64,000 nucleotides of DNA from Acanthosoma haemorrhoidale (lineage: Eukaryota; Arthropoda; Insecta; Hemiptera; Acanthosomatidae), in assembly GCA_930367205.1 (NCBI GenBank), contig OV884011.1, positions 165,395,226 to 165,459,225 of the forward strand, in the 5' to 3' direction. Made by a program: the position numbers and the translations under genes. A model generated the notes under the pieces. It had not been told where the DNA came from and searched no databases. It saw nothing but the letters and a program-made list of their open reading frames with translations. Position 1 is the first letter of the stretch, and each line of letters opens with the position of its first letter. Of this stretch, positions 46,947-55,339 are shown one piece after another.

Positions 46947-49637
46947 TTATAGCAGGTCACGAGGCCACTGCCGTTTTAATCTCCGAAGAGGATTATAGGG
47001 GTGAGTGGTGCAGTGCAATGACTGTGCTAGGGAATTAGGGTGGTTGGATAGGTTACTATGGAATTTTATGAACTTGGAAGGGATGAGTTCAAGAATATAG
47101 GGTATATTCAGATCATTGTGAAGGGTTTTGTTGCTGACGTAATAAGGGGCATTTACTATTGTTCTTAGGACTTTTGATTGAAAGGATTGGATGCGCTTGA
47201 TGTTCGACTTTTTTGCTGTCCCCCATAGCTCTATTCCGTATGTCCAGATTGGCTTAAGTATAACCTTGTAAATAAGTAGTTTGTTTTCTATTGAGAGGTG
47301 GGATGTCCTTCGAAGTAGTCTGTACAGTTGTCCAAAGCGTCTGTTTAGTTCTTGTCTTTTTAGCCTCGTGTGTGGGTTCCATGTCAGTCTTTTGTCGAGA
47401 TGGAAGCCTAAATACCGTACTGTCTCAGACACAGGGAGAGGAATTGAATTTAAAAAGACTGGTGGACAGGACTTCCGGCACAGGGTAAAGGTTATGTGGG
47501 AACATTTTCCTTCATTGACTTTGATTCGCCATTGGTTGCACCAATACTCGATCTCGTCGAGGTGTTTTTGAAGGTTTTGGGATGCTATATTAGGGTCTGG
47601 ATGGGTTGACAGGACTGCAGTGTCGTCTGCGAATGTTGCCAAGAAGGTATTGGTGGTAGAGGGGACATCAGCGGTGTATTGATTATAGAGGGTGGGACCC
47701 AGGACGCTGCCCTGTGGAACTCCTGCTTTAATGGGATAGTAGTTAGAATATTCTAAACCACAGCGGACTTGGAAGAAACGGTTTGAAAGGTAGGATTGTA
47801 GGATTAGGAATAGGGTTTGCGGTAAATATCCTTTGAGCTTGTAAAGCAAGCCTGCGTGCCAGACCCTGTCAAAAGCTTGAGCTATGTCCAGAAAGGCAGC
47901 AGTGCAATACTGTTTGGTTTCAAGGGCTGAGGATATGTGATCAACAACGCGAAGGCCTTGTTGAGCTGTGGAATGTCGTTGGCGGAAACCAAACTGATGA
48001 GTAGGGTAAAGGTTTTTGGATTCAACAATTGGAAGTAGGCGTTTTAATAGGAGTTTTTCAAATATTTTTGAGAGGATAGGGAGTAGGCTAATTGGACGGT
48101 AAGATGAGGCGTCATTGGGTGGTTTACCGGGTTTGGCGAATAAGACAATAATGGAATGTTTCCAGAGGAGAGGAAAGTGCGTCGTTCGGATAATGCAATT
48201 ATATATATAGGTTAGGAAGATTATGGCTTTAGGAGGAAGTTGTTGGAGGATTCGAGGAGTAAGGAGATCATATCCTGGAGATTTTCGGTAAGGTAATTTT
48301 TTCAGAAGATATTTAACCTCGGAGGGGTTAACGGCTTTTGGTGGTAGTGAGAGAGGGATAGGTGAAGTGAGGAAATCTTCAACAGTTAGACGGTGATTAT
48401 TGTTTTGAGGAGTAAGATGAGGAGTGAAAGTATGGGAAAGATGCAGTGCAAATTCCTCCGCCCTCTCGCCATCCGAAGCCGCCCAGGACCCATCATCACG
48501 ACGGAGTGGGTGTGAAACAGGATGGTATTTTAGGATTTTCTTAGTTAGATTCCATAAGGAGTTGTCCCTGGTAGACAGGGAGGAGAGATAGGAATTGAAA
48601 GAATCGGAACGGAAGGATGCCAATCGCCGCTTTACCAGCCTGCAGTACTGATTGTATGAGCGACGATCAGCAGGATGTCGGGATCTTTGCCACACTGTTC
48701 TTGAGTGGCGTTTGGATTTGATTAGGTCTTTGAGATACTGAGGTAAAGGATTTTGATTGTGAATTTTTAGGTGACAGTGGGGTGACGATGCCTCCCAGGC
48801 CGACCTCTGGTTCAGAGTAGTGAAGGAATGCACTGCATCGTCTAGGTCTTGGGATGTTTTCAGAGGTACTTTGAGGTCTACAGAGTCTGTAAGAATCTGG
48901 CGGAAGTGGTCCCAGTCAACTGGGCCCCTAATAAATGAAGGAGGAGGCAGTTTGTGAATTGGATTTAGGGAAATGGTTAATAATAAGGGGCTATGGTCGG
49001 AGGAGAGGTCATCGAGGCGCTTGAGTGAATAGTTTAGTGTTCCTAAACTATTGTAGAAAAAGAAGTCAAGGAGATCAGGATTTCGGTTGGGATCAGATGG
49101 CCAATAGGTGGCTGTGTCAGGAGAGATAGTGGAGCAATGTCTCCGTGTGAGTGCAGACAGCAAAGCACGTCCTCGTGCATTTGTGGATCTTGAGCCCCAG
49201 TGCTGGTGCTTTGCGTTAAAGTCCCCACCCACAAGGAAACGATGCCCGATGGAGTCTAGAAAGGAGATGAATTGGGAATCGGTAATGGATTTATTGGGAG
49301 GGCAGTACACTGATGCTAGAGTAAGGGGAAAAGTGAGGGTGGTGATTGACACTGCAGTGGATTGAAGGAAATCATGTGCTACCAAAGGAACTATGTGGTG
49401 GGATATGGAGTTATGGACAATGACAGCGGTACCTGCATGAGCTCTTCCATCAGGGTGATCAGTTCGATAAGTCTGGTACTGTCGAACGGTAAATGGTCGT
49501 TTACTTGTAAGTCTTGTTTCAGTAATTAGAGCTACGTCGATGTTTTTGTCACGGAGTAATGCTGTCAGTTCGTTAGTGTGGGTGCGAACACCATTCGCAT
49601 TCCAAAGGAGAATGGATAAGGAGTCAGAAGGATCCAC
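46947..49637 (-). CDS. LINE ORF2: AP-endonuclease and reverse transcriptase
   Basis: This 896-codon frame encodes the enzyme for target-primed reverse transcription. Residues 8-225 are an apurinic-type endonuclease: WNANG (12-16), TETRL (39-43), VYCPP (110-114), GGDFNAKH and WGS (137-149), SDHSPLLLTI (213-222). Reverse transcriptase follows: KSPGYD (452-457), SSYRPISLLP (511-520), QFGFRQRHST (548-557), AFLDIAQAFD (581-590), GVPQGS (639-644), FADD (669-672), YLGFHLDKRLTW (742-753), then a thumb/C-terminal region. Catalytic Asp and Glu residues are all present. It begins with GTG directly after the ORF1 stop and in the same frame; there is no ATG anywhere in frame, so initiation is unexplained (readthrough, or reinitiation at GUG). 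Truncated copies elsewhere correspond to its last quarter or less. Confidence 0.95.
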   Translation of the reverse strand: MDPSDSLSILLWNANGVRTHTNELTALLRDKNIDVALITETRLTSKRPFTVRQYQTYRTDHPDGRAHAGTAVIVHNSISHHIVPLVAHDFLQSTAVSITTLTFPLTLASVYCPPNKSITDSQFISFLDSIGHRFLVGGDFNAKHQHWGSRSTNARGRALLSALTRRHCSTISPDTATYWPSDPNRNPDLLDFFFYNSLGTLNYSLKRLDDLSSDHSPLLLTISLNPIHKLPPPSFIRGPVDWDHFRQILTDSVDLKVPLKTSQDLDDAVHSFTTLNQRSAWEASSPHCHLKIHNQNPLPQYLKDLIKSKRHSRTVWQRSRHPADRRSYNQYCRLVKRRLASFRSDSFNSYLSSLSTRDNSLWNLTKKILKYHPVSHPLRRDDGSWAASDGERAEEFALHLSHTFTPHLTPQNNNHRLTVEDFLTSPIPLSLPPKAVNPSEVKYLLKKLPYRKSPGYDLLTPRILQQLPPKAIIFLTYIYNCIIRTTHFPLLWKHSIIVLFAKPGKPPNDASSYRPISLLPILSKIFEKLLLKRLLPIVESKNLYPTHQFGFRQRHSTAQQGLRVVDHISSALETKQYCTAAFLDIAQAFDRVWHAGLLYKLKGYLPQTLFLILQSYLSNRFFQVRCGLEYSNYYPIKAGVPQGSVLGPTLYNQYTADVPSTTNTFLATFADDTAVLSTHPDPNIASQNLQKHLDEIEYWCNQWRIKVNEGKCSHITFTLCRKSCPPVFLNSIPLPVSETVRYLGFHLDKRLTWNPHTRLKRQELNRRFGQLYRLLRRTSHLSIENKLLIYKVILKPIWTYGIELWGTAKKSNIKRIQSFQSKVLRTIVNAPYYVSNKTLHNDLNIPYILELIPSKFIKFHSNLSNHPNSLAQSLHCTTHPYNPLRRLKRQWPRDLL

Positions 49638-50945
49638 TTATGGATTTTGTTTAACGGGGATAAGGTAGGAGACAAGATTTGTAAGAAGGGAAATGAGAGG
49701 GGTAATTAGGGTTCTGAACTCTGTAAGGAATGAGGTTAAAAGGCTGGTGAGATCTGAAGAGCTTGAAGGTGGTGGGATATGCGAGATGTGTGGTTGAGGA
49801 TGGGATTGAGTTTGCTGGTTGACGGGAAGAACGGAGTGCTGGGGAAGAAGAACTTGCGGAGGAGGAGTGGGCAATGCCTGTGACTGCTCTCTGTTCCGAA
49901 CAGCGTCAGCAAAAGATACTGAAGGCCTCAAACTTCTGGCGGGGGCGCTTCTTGGGCTGCCTGTGGCTGGCGTTTCTTCTTCAGGACGACTACGTTGTTC
50001 GCTTCTGGACTTCAGAATTCTATATGCCGCACAGCCTTTATAGTTTGCCGGGTGGCCTTGTTGACAGAGCACGCATACAGCAGGTGATTTTAGGGGCTTC
50101 TTGCACAATTCGCTTTTGTGCTGCCCACTGCACTTTACACACCTGGGAGGGTGGTAGCAGTATGATTTTGTATGCCCATATGCTTGACAATTATGACATT
50201 GAACTATATCGCGTTTCGGGTAAGGCTTTTCGACCTGGACTCTTGTGTAATACAAGTGGGTGACCTCGTAGATTTTTTCCACTCCAGGTGTTCGCTCTAG
50301 TTCCACAAAGAATAAGGGCAGTGGTGTCTTGATTTTTGCATTATTTTCTTGTGTTTCCTCACGGAGCACATTTGTAATTTGGCGAACCTTGTATCCTAGG
50401 CTTAAGAGCTCCTTCTCTATCTCGTCCGCTGGTGTAGTGGGATGCAGGTTTCTAATCACCACCCGCAGCGATCTTTCTTGCTTTAATTGGTAGGTATGAA
50501 AGTCGGCCTTTGTCTCATCTAAGTATTTGATTATTGTACGGTATGTGTCCGGAGTGTCCGGAGAAACCTTTGTGTCTCGGGCCCGATTGAGGCAAGTGTA
50601 TTTCCCTGTACCTACAATTTTATTTAGTTGGGTACATAGTAATTTAAAATTACCAATGTTTCGTACGAATATTGCCGGTAGCTTGGGCTGTGTGGGTGTT
50701 TGTGTAGAGTCCATGTCCTCTACCTCAATATTTTTCAACACCTCGTAACTATTGGGCGTGAAAAACGGAGACTCATGAGTTGTTGTTTCTTTAGATGTGC
50801 TTGGTAGTGATGGTAGTTCCTCCATAGAGCTGCTGGGAGCTGAAGAATTGACAGGAGGTATGTTTCGGTTAGATCGCCGCGGCTTACGTTTGACCGGCGA
50901 CGAAGTGGGGGTAGGTCCCAACGACCTTGTGCGTTCCATCACCAT
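49638..50945 (-). CDS. LINE ORF1: gag-like nucleic-acid-binding protein
   Basis: This 435-codon frame encodes the RNA-binding partner that packages the transcript. The N-terminus (1-85) is Ser/Pro/Thr-rich. Residues about 88-240 form the PRE_C2HC-type associated region (SLRVVIRNLHPTTPADEIEK, LFFVELERTPGVEKIYEVTH). Three zinc knuckles follow: C250-C253-H258-C263, C269-C272-H276-C281 and C291-C294-H298-C305. A Ser/Pro/Gln-rich segment leads to a hydrophobic C-terminus (SLLTSFLTEFRTLITPLISL). It resembles ORF1 of the Drosophila X-element and relatives. The second in-frame ATG (50939) overlaps the stop of an upstream frame and may be the true start. It ends NP-UAA, with ORF2 continuing in the same frame. 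Confidence 0.93.
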   Translation of the reverse strand: MVMERTRSLGPTPTSSPVKRKPRRSNRNIPPVNSSAPSSSMEELPSLPSTSKETTTHESPFFTPNSYEVLKNIEVEDMDSTQTPTQPKLPAIFVRNIGNFKLLCTQLNKIVGTGKYTCLNRARDTKVSPDTPDTYRTIIKYLDETKADFHTYQLKQERSLRVVIRNLHPTTPADEIEKELLSLGYKVRQITNVLREETQENNAKIKTPLPLFFVELERTPGVEKIYEVTHLYYTRVQVEKPYPKRDIVQCHNCQAYGHTKSYCYHPPRCVKCSGQHKSELCKKPLKSPAVCVLCQQGHPANYKGCAAYRILKSRSEQRSRPEEETPATGSPRSAPARSLRPSVSFADAVRNREQSQALPTPPPQVLLPQHSVLPVNQQTQSHPQPHISHIPPPSSSSDLTSLLTSFLTEFRTLITPLISLLTNLVSYLIPVKQNP

Positions 50946-50968
50946 CCCATCACCATCACCATCACCAT
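50939..50968 (-). promoter_or_regulatory. Upstream ORF in the LINE leader
   Basis: Four in-frame ATGs in a GATGGT repeat open a 9-codon frame (MVMVMVMGW) that ends in TGA overlapping the ATG at 50939 (TGATG). It lies in a different frame from ORF1 and could feed termination-reinitiation onto ORF1. Confidence 0.6.
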
Positions 50969-50982
50969 CCCAGCCAAAAAAA

Positions 50983-51494
50983 TATTACATTGGATCGTCA
51001 TAACGTCTGCTGAGAGCTGGATAAATTTAACCAATCTGTTATGAAAATCAAATTGTTTTTTATTTTTATTTGCGAAAATTAATGCTGTGGTTCATCTTCA
51101 CAAATAAATATATATGTAAGAAAATATATGGTATGTAAAATCTATTCTGAAAAGGCTATAGTTATAAATTAGGGAATACAGGTGTTTTATTATTTGGTTA
51201 CGAAGATAAGTCTGATTAAAATCGCCTTAAATTGATGAATACATTTAACGGTTTCAACATGTGTAGAACACAATAATCTCCCTTCAATTTAATCGATGTT
51301 ACAACGTTTAATATTGAACAGGAATTTGCCCTTGAATTATTGCTAGGAATAGAGCGATCTTGAGAGGGCACAGCGAAAATGATAATTGGCAGGGAAACTG
51401 AAACGGAATCAAATAAGCTATTTAAGGGTGGTTCGTGGTGATTCTCGATCAAAATATCTGGAGATGGTATTTTGGACATCATCCGAATTTGCAA
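50983..51494. other. No gene recognised
   Basis: AT-rich sequence between the 5' end of the intact LINE and a mariner remnant. The frame at 51650-51216 (-) includes mariner C-terminal-like residues only at its upstream end (see next entry). Confidence 0.4.
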
Positions 51495-52172
51495 ATTTTT
51501 AGCGATCGGAATTAATGGAGATCCGATGGCCCAATATGGCGAGTATGGTGGGTAAGGCTGGAAATGAAAAATGGGTCCTCTATGATAATCCGAAAATCTC
51601 TCTCCGCATGAATCGGCACAAAGTACAGCTAAGCCAGGTTTGCACTCCAAAAAAGCGCTTTTGTGTGTTTGGTGGAGTATTCGCGGGGTCGTTCATCGGC
51701 GATACCTGAAAAAACTGTGAATGCAGATCTTTACAGTGAACAATTGGATCGAGTAAATTAATATTTAATTAAAATTACATTTATTACATTAAAATTAAAA
51801 TTGCACAGTGATTGCCAATAAAAAAGGCGTTATTCTGCAACACGATAATGCAAGACCCCGCTGCGCCTATTTTTTCCGCAAGAACCCTGAAAACAATTAA
51901 TGAATTGGGTTAGAGGTATTGCCTCAACCACCATACTCGCCCAATATCCAATTTCCATTTATTCCGTTTGCTACATTTTCTAAGTGGCAGAAAATTTCCA
52001 AATTTGGTTGATGTCCAAAATGCCATTAGGGCATTGTAAATTTGCACACAAGATGGCAAAAGGTTGCTGATAACGAGGGTGATTACATCATTGATTAAAA
52101 ACAAAAACTTGTTAAAAATTTATCCGTGTGAATTTAATGTAAAAAAAACGACATTACTTTCTGGTCCCCCTA
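51495..52172 (+). mobile_element. Rearranged mariner remnant (copy 2)
   Basis: Plus-strand pieces in order: NEKWVLYDNPKISLRMN (D1 region, ~51569), SQVCTPKKRFCVFGGVFAG, GVILQHDNARP (D2 region, ~51830), then LPQPPYSPN-like and RWQKVADNEGDYIID in other frames, and an inverted-repeat end (ACGACATTACTTTCTGGTCC, ~52150-52169). The first bases, read on the minus strand, give HFQPYPPYSP and IPIAKNLQ, the C-terminal signature in inverted orientation. Same head-to-head junction as the 31.1 kb copy. The left inverted repeat was not found. Confidence 0.7.
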
Positions 52173-52678
52173 GTATATGTTAATACTTTTATGACCGAAT
52201 TTCCCCGAGAGGTTTTCTATAAGTCCTGCATTATGGCTGTGAATTCCCCACTGAGATAAGGCCAATGGTGCTATACAATTAGAGCGTCCCTTGTATGTTT
52301 TGCTGGCGCTCACAATTAGTGAAAGAAGCCACAGACATGACTGCCCTCCCCCGCAAGGTGTCCGGACGAGATAATTAGAACGATGACAGGCCAGCCCACG
52401 AGGCAGTCGCAATCAGACTAGCGGCTGCGGGATTATAACCTGGGCAATTATTCCTGCCTAGCTAGAGCCCAGAGCTAGGTGGTGTCAGATTAAGGACTGA
52501 GTGATGCTCGGCCGGCCGCTTTCATCAACTTATATTGGTCTGTCGTCTGCTCAGCTGCCTCGTTTGTCTGCCCTCAGCTCATCCCTTAAGTCCCTCTCTG
52601 AGCATTTGTTATTCTTAGTCGGATTGTTCATTGCATCTCCTTGTAGTTTTAAAACAAAGGCGCGCTAGAATCCTACAT
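52173..52678. other. Possible tRNA-derived SINE relic
   Basis: CAGACTAGCGGCTGCGGGAT then TATAACCTGGGC near 52413-52445 resembles an anticodon arm and T-arm, and is similar to 4206-4240. Degenerate; no poly(A) or clear ends. Confidence 0.3.
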
Positions 52679-52871
52679 ACTGTTTACGCTGAGTTATCCG
52701 TAAAGAATTAAAATCCTTTAAATGATAATTGAAACGTAACGTCTATAGCACAAAAAAGAACTGAACAAAAAATATAACAAACGTCATAATAAACAGTATA
52801 TGACAAATTTATACCAAATCACAATTCACTTTATTAAACAATAAATAAATACTATACAATGGTAGCAAGGT
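52679..52871 (+). repeat. Interspersed repeat family D, copy 2 (left part)
   Basis: TGTTTACGCTGAGTTATCCG then TAAAGAATTAAAATCCTTTA and CAAATCACAATTCACTTTAT match 20.38-20.55 kb. The mariner that follows interrupts this repeat. Confidence 0.75.
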
Positions 52872-52873
52872 TA

Positions 52874-53837
52874 TCAGGTCGAGTCATAAGTAACTTCCGA
52901 TGCAGCTAAGTAGAATCTATTGTTCGTATCTACACGCTATGAGTTGCCACGACAGTTTTTGTTATCACTATGTAGACGAGGCTTCAGTTAGTCTTTTTTC
53001 AACTGTTTTGTGTGAACCACGTTACGTTAAACTGTTTTTTTTAACCTCTGAAATGGAGAGTCAAAAAGTACATATTCGTCATGTATTGCTTTGGGAATTC
53101 AAACAAGGCAATAGTGCTAGGGCAACAGCTGAAAAAATATGCAGTGTATATGGCGAAAGACTAATAACTGATTGGACAGTTAGAAATTGGTTTATAAAAT
53201 TCCGTTCTGGAGATACGACCTTAAAAGACGGACCAAGGGCTGGACGTCCTTCTGACTTTGACGACAACCTTTAAAGGCATATTGGAGCAAAATCCACGTC
53301 AATCAACAAGAGGCATAGCAGAAAGGTTGAACACATCACAATCAACTTTTGACCGCCACCTGGAGAAATCAGGTAAAGTCAGCAAGTTAGGAGTGTGGGT
53401 ACCTCACTATCTCAGTGAACGGAATAAAAAAGATCGCATGTCAATCGCCACAAGTCTGCTCTCACGGGTAAAAATTGAGCCTTTTTTAAACAGAATTGTA
53501 ACATGCGATGAAAAATGGATTACCTATGACAATGTATTCCGCAAAAGACAGTGGCTTGATAAGGATCAACCACCCCTACCAGATCCGAAAGCAAACATCC
53601 ATGGCAAAAAGATTTTATTGTGCGTATGGTGGGATTGTCAAGGAATAATTCACCACGAGTTGTTGAAGTCAAATTTAACGATTACTGCGGATTGATACGT
53701 TCAGCAGTTGCAAAGAGTTTAAGAGAAACTCCATGAAAAGCGTCCTGCACTCGTCAAAATTAATATAATTTTGTTATTTAATGAGAACAAAATAAATTTC
53801 TGATAAAAAAACGGAAGTTACTTATGACTCGACCTAA
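52874..53837 (+). mobile_element. Internally deleted mariner transposon
   Basis: Terminal inverted repeats of 24 bases are perfect: 52876-52899 (starts AGGTCGAGTCATAAGTAACT) against 53812-53835. With two more bases the right end reads TTAGGTCGAG outward, the usual mariner terminus. TA flanks the left side directly; on the right TA is one base further out. At ~0.96 kb it is shorter than the ~1.3 kb of complete mariners because the second half of the catalytic domain is missing. Confidence 0.92.
53053..53695 (+). pseudogene. Mariner transposase, frameshifted and truncated
   Basis: From the ATG at 53053 the first frame encodes the paired helix-turn-helix DNA-binding part (VRNWFIKFRSGDTTLKDGPR, then AGRPSDFDDN). 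It stops at 53274 because one extra T in CCTTTAAA shifts the frame; the second frame resumes at NLKGILEQNPRQSTRGIAER. It continues with WVPHYLSERNK, CDEKWITYDN (first catalytic Asp), KILLCVWWDCQGIIHHELL and ITAD, then meets a TGA. Remnants of YVQQLQRV and EKLHEKRPALV follow. The HDNARPH and C-terminal Asp regions are deleted. It cannot make an active enzyme. Confidence 0.92.
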
Positions 53838-54302
53838 ATAGTTTTTAGTATAATTGAAAATAAAATTTACTACTCCAACGAGTATTCGTTAAAAAAAAAT
53901 AAGGAAGTAGATGTAAACTTCTAAGAATGAAATTAAAATTTAACCAGCTAATTACTCCTCTAATTCTAAAATCGTGATTTCTGTCATTATAAACAGCCAC
54001 ATAGATTTAAAGGTAAATAAGGAGTAAACGATGATGAGTGAATAACGGAATACAAGGTTGAATACACTTTGTTGTCGGCCAGTAGAGGCATCTTGAAAGA
54101 CAGCCAACCACGGGGCGGCGATACCAACGAAAAGGTTCGCATTCGGAAGAGCCAAGAAGGAGATTGAGGTCGTCCAAGCAGGCACCAATAAGTTGGTAGG
54201 CCAACGTTCCAAGCCAATCTGGATGTGGGTTTCAAGTTCTAAGGGGAACGGGCTCCTACAGACGCAACTTCAACACTCGATGGGCCAAAGTCCCGTTCCC
54301 TA
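53838..54302 (+). repeat. Interspersed repeat family D, copy 2 (right part)
   Basis: The end (AGTTCTAAGGGGAACGGGCT, then GACGCAACTTCAACACTCGA) resembles 20.57-20.62 kb. The middle is not in copy 1, which would therefore be internally deleted. Short minus-strand frames at 53952-54235 overlap without a recognised domain. Confidence 0.5.
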
Positions 54303-54425
54303 ATGCTCTCAAATTTTTAAGATTATGGATAAGGGAAAAATAAAGGAATTTATTTGGGGTGAGCGGATCCTTTTACTAGGAGTACCTGTTTGAAGGTGGA
54401 GTGAGGAATTAAGGAGTGTGGAAAG
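54303..54425 (-). mobile_element. LINE family B, 3' tail
   Basis: TGCTCTCAAATTTTTAAGAT then GGATAAGGGAAAAATAAAGG, GGGTGAGCGGATCCTTTTAC and TTTGAAGGTGGAGTGAGG are the reverse complement of 32.83-32.95 kb at high identity by eye. No coding part. Confidence 0.85.
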
Positions 54426-55250
54426 GAATAGTGGAAAAAATATTGTCATTCACAGTCTGTTGACACATCTCAAAAATTCATTAATTGAGAAGAAAATAAA
54501 TTATAAAGTTTGGTGAAAGGTGAAGGGTCGCTTTGTCGATATAAGGCAGTTCCTAAAAACGCTTAAACACAGATGATCCTTCAATTGTCGATGATGATGT
54601 GTTACTCGAGTGTAATCCCGCAATCGTATACGATGGGTAAAATTGTTGGAAATTTTATATAAATATTTATATTGATGGTTTGGTATTATATATCAAATTT
54701 TCAAACAAATTAGTTTTTATAGATGACAACTTCTGTAACAAACTAGTACCTCTAAAGTCAATTTACCTAAAACATTTCTAGCACGTGGGAATTTCACTCA
54801 AGGAAGAATTGTTAGCAATAAAAGCAAAACGCTGACGAGAGCACTCAATATAATTAAATGAAAATTTAATTTATCAATTTGATAAGATACATTACTTACA
54901 CTAATAGCAAGTTAGCTGAGGCGAGAAGAGCTCAAAGCGTAAGCTAATATCACAAACTAATCAAATTACCGAAATGTGTTTGGTTTCCTTGTACTTCGAA
55001 TATACTGTACTATGTGCTTTCTGTTGCTCCATCCTAGCTCGGCTTCAAAATGTTAGACCAATAATTGAAACTGTCATAAATTATACGGCCTGTTGGAAGC
55101 CGATCAAGTCTCATTGCACTACGAAAAACAAGTTAGAAATGATTTAAAAAATATATTCTACAGAGAAACACAAATTCACATATCGACAGAAGAAAAAAAA
55201 TTCAGACCTAGCCGAAACTGAACCATTCATGATTTCAGGATTAAGCTTTG
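54426..55250. other. No gene recognised
   Basis: AT-rich spacer before the satellite. No coding signal. Confidence 0.4.
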
Positions 55251-55339
55251 TCTACTCACTGCTTAGATACAATTTAAAATTAATTAATAATTAATAGCTT
55301 AAGACAAAATATATTGGTGGGATTGGGACTAGAACCCGA
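55251..55339 (-). mobile_element. SINE body next to the satellite
   Basis: Read on the minus strand, the bases just beyond the array give CTCGGGTTCTAGTCCCAATC then CCACC, a tRNA T-arm with a B-box (GGTTCTAGTCC). An AT-rich body follows. Together with the adjoining repeat unit this forms a tRNA-like head (D-arm, anticodon arm, T-arm). Confidence 0.5.

Larger units (their letters stand above)
46584..50982 (-). mobile_element. Near-intact jockey-clade LINE (family A reference copy)
   Basis: Minus-strand order: a short 5' leader with a GATGGT repeat, ORF1 (gag-like), ORF2 (endonuclease-RT), a ~325-base 3' UTR with a conserved stem-loop, a polyadenylation-type AATAAA, and a 25-base poly(A) at 46608-46584. 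Both frames are uninterrupted, so this is a young and possibly active copy. ORF structure and motifs fit the jockey clade (X-element-like ORF1). The 5' boundary is an estimate; I could not identify target-site duplications with confidence. Confidence 0.9.

Noticed and set aside
49819..50263. Plus-strand open frames within the LINE ORF1 region
   Set aside because: They are antisense shadows of the gag-like frame, which has zinc knuckles and a consistent neighbour.
52900..53052. N-terminal extension of the mariner frame before 53053
   Set aside because: Mariner transposases start close to the helix-turn-helix region; the upstream part is the 5' UTR next to the terminal repeat.
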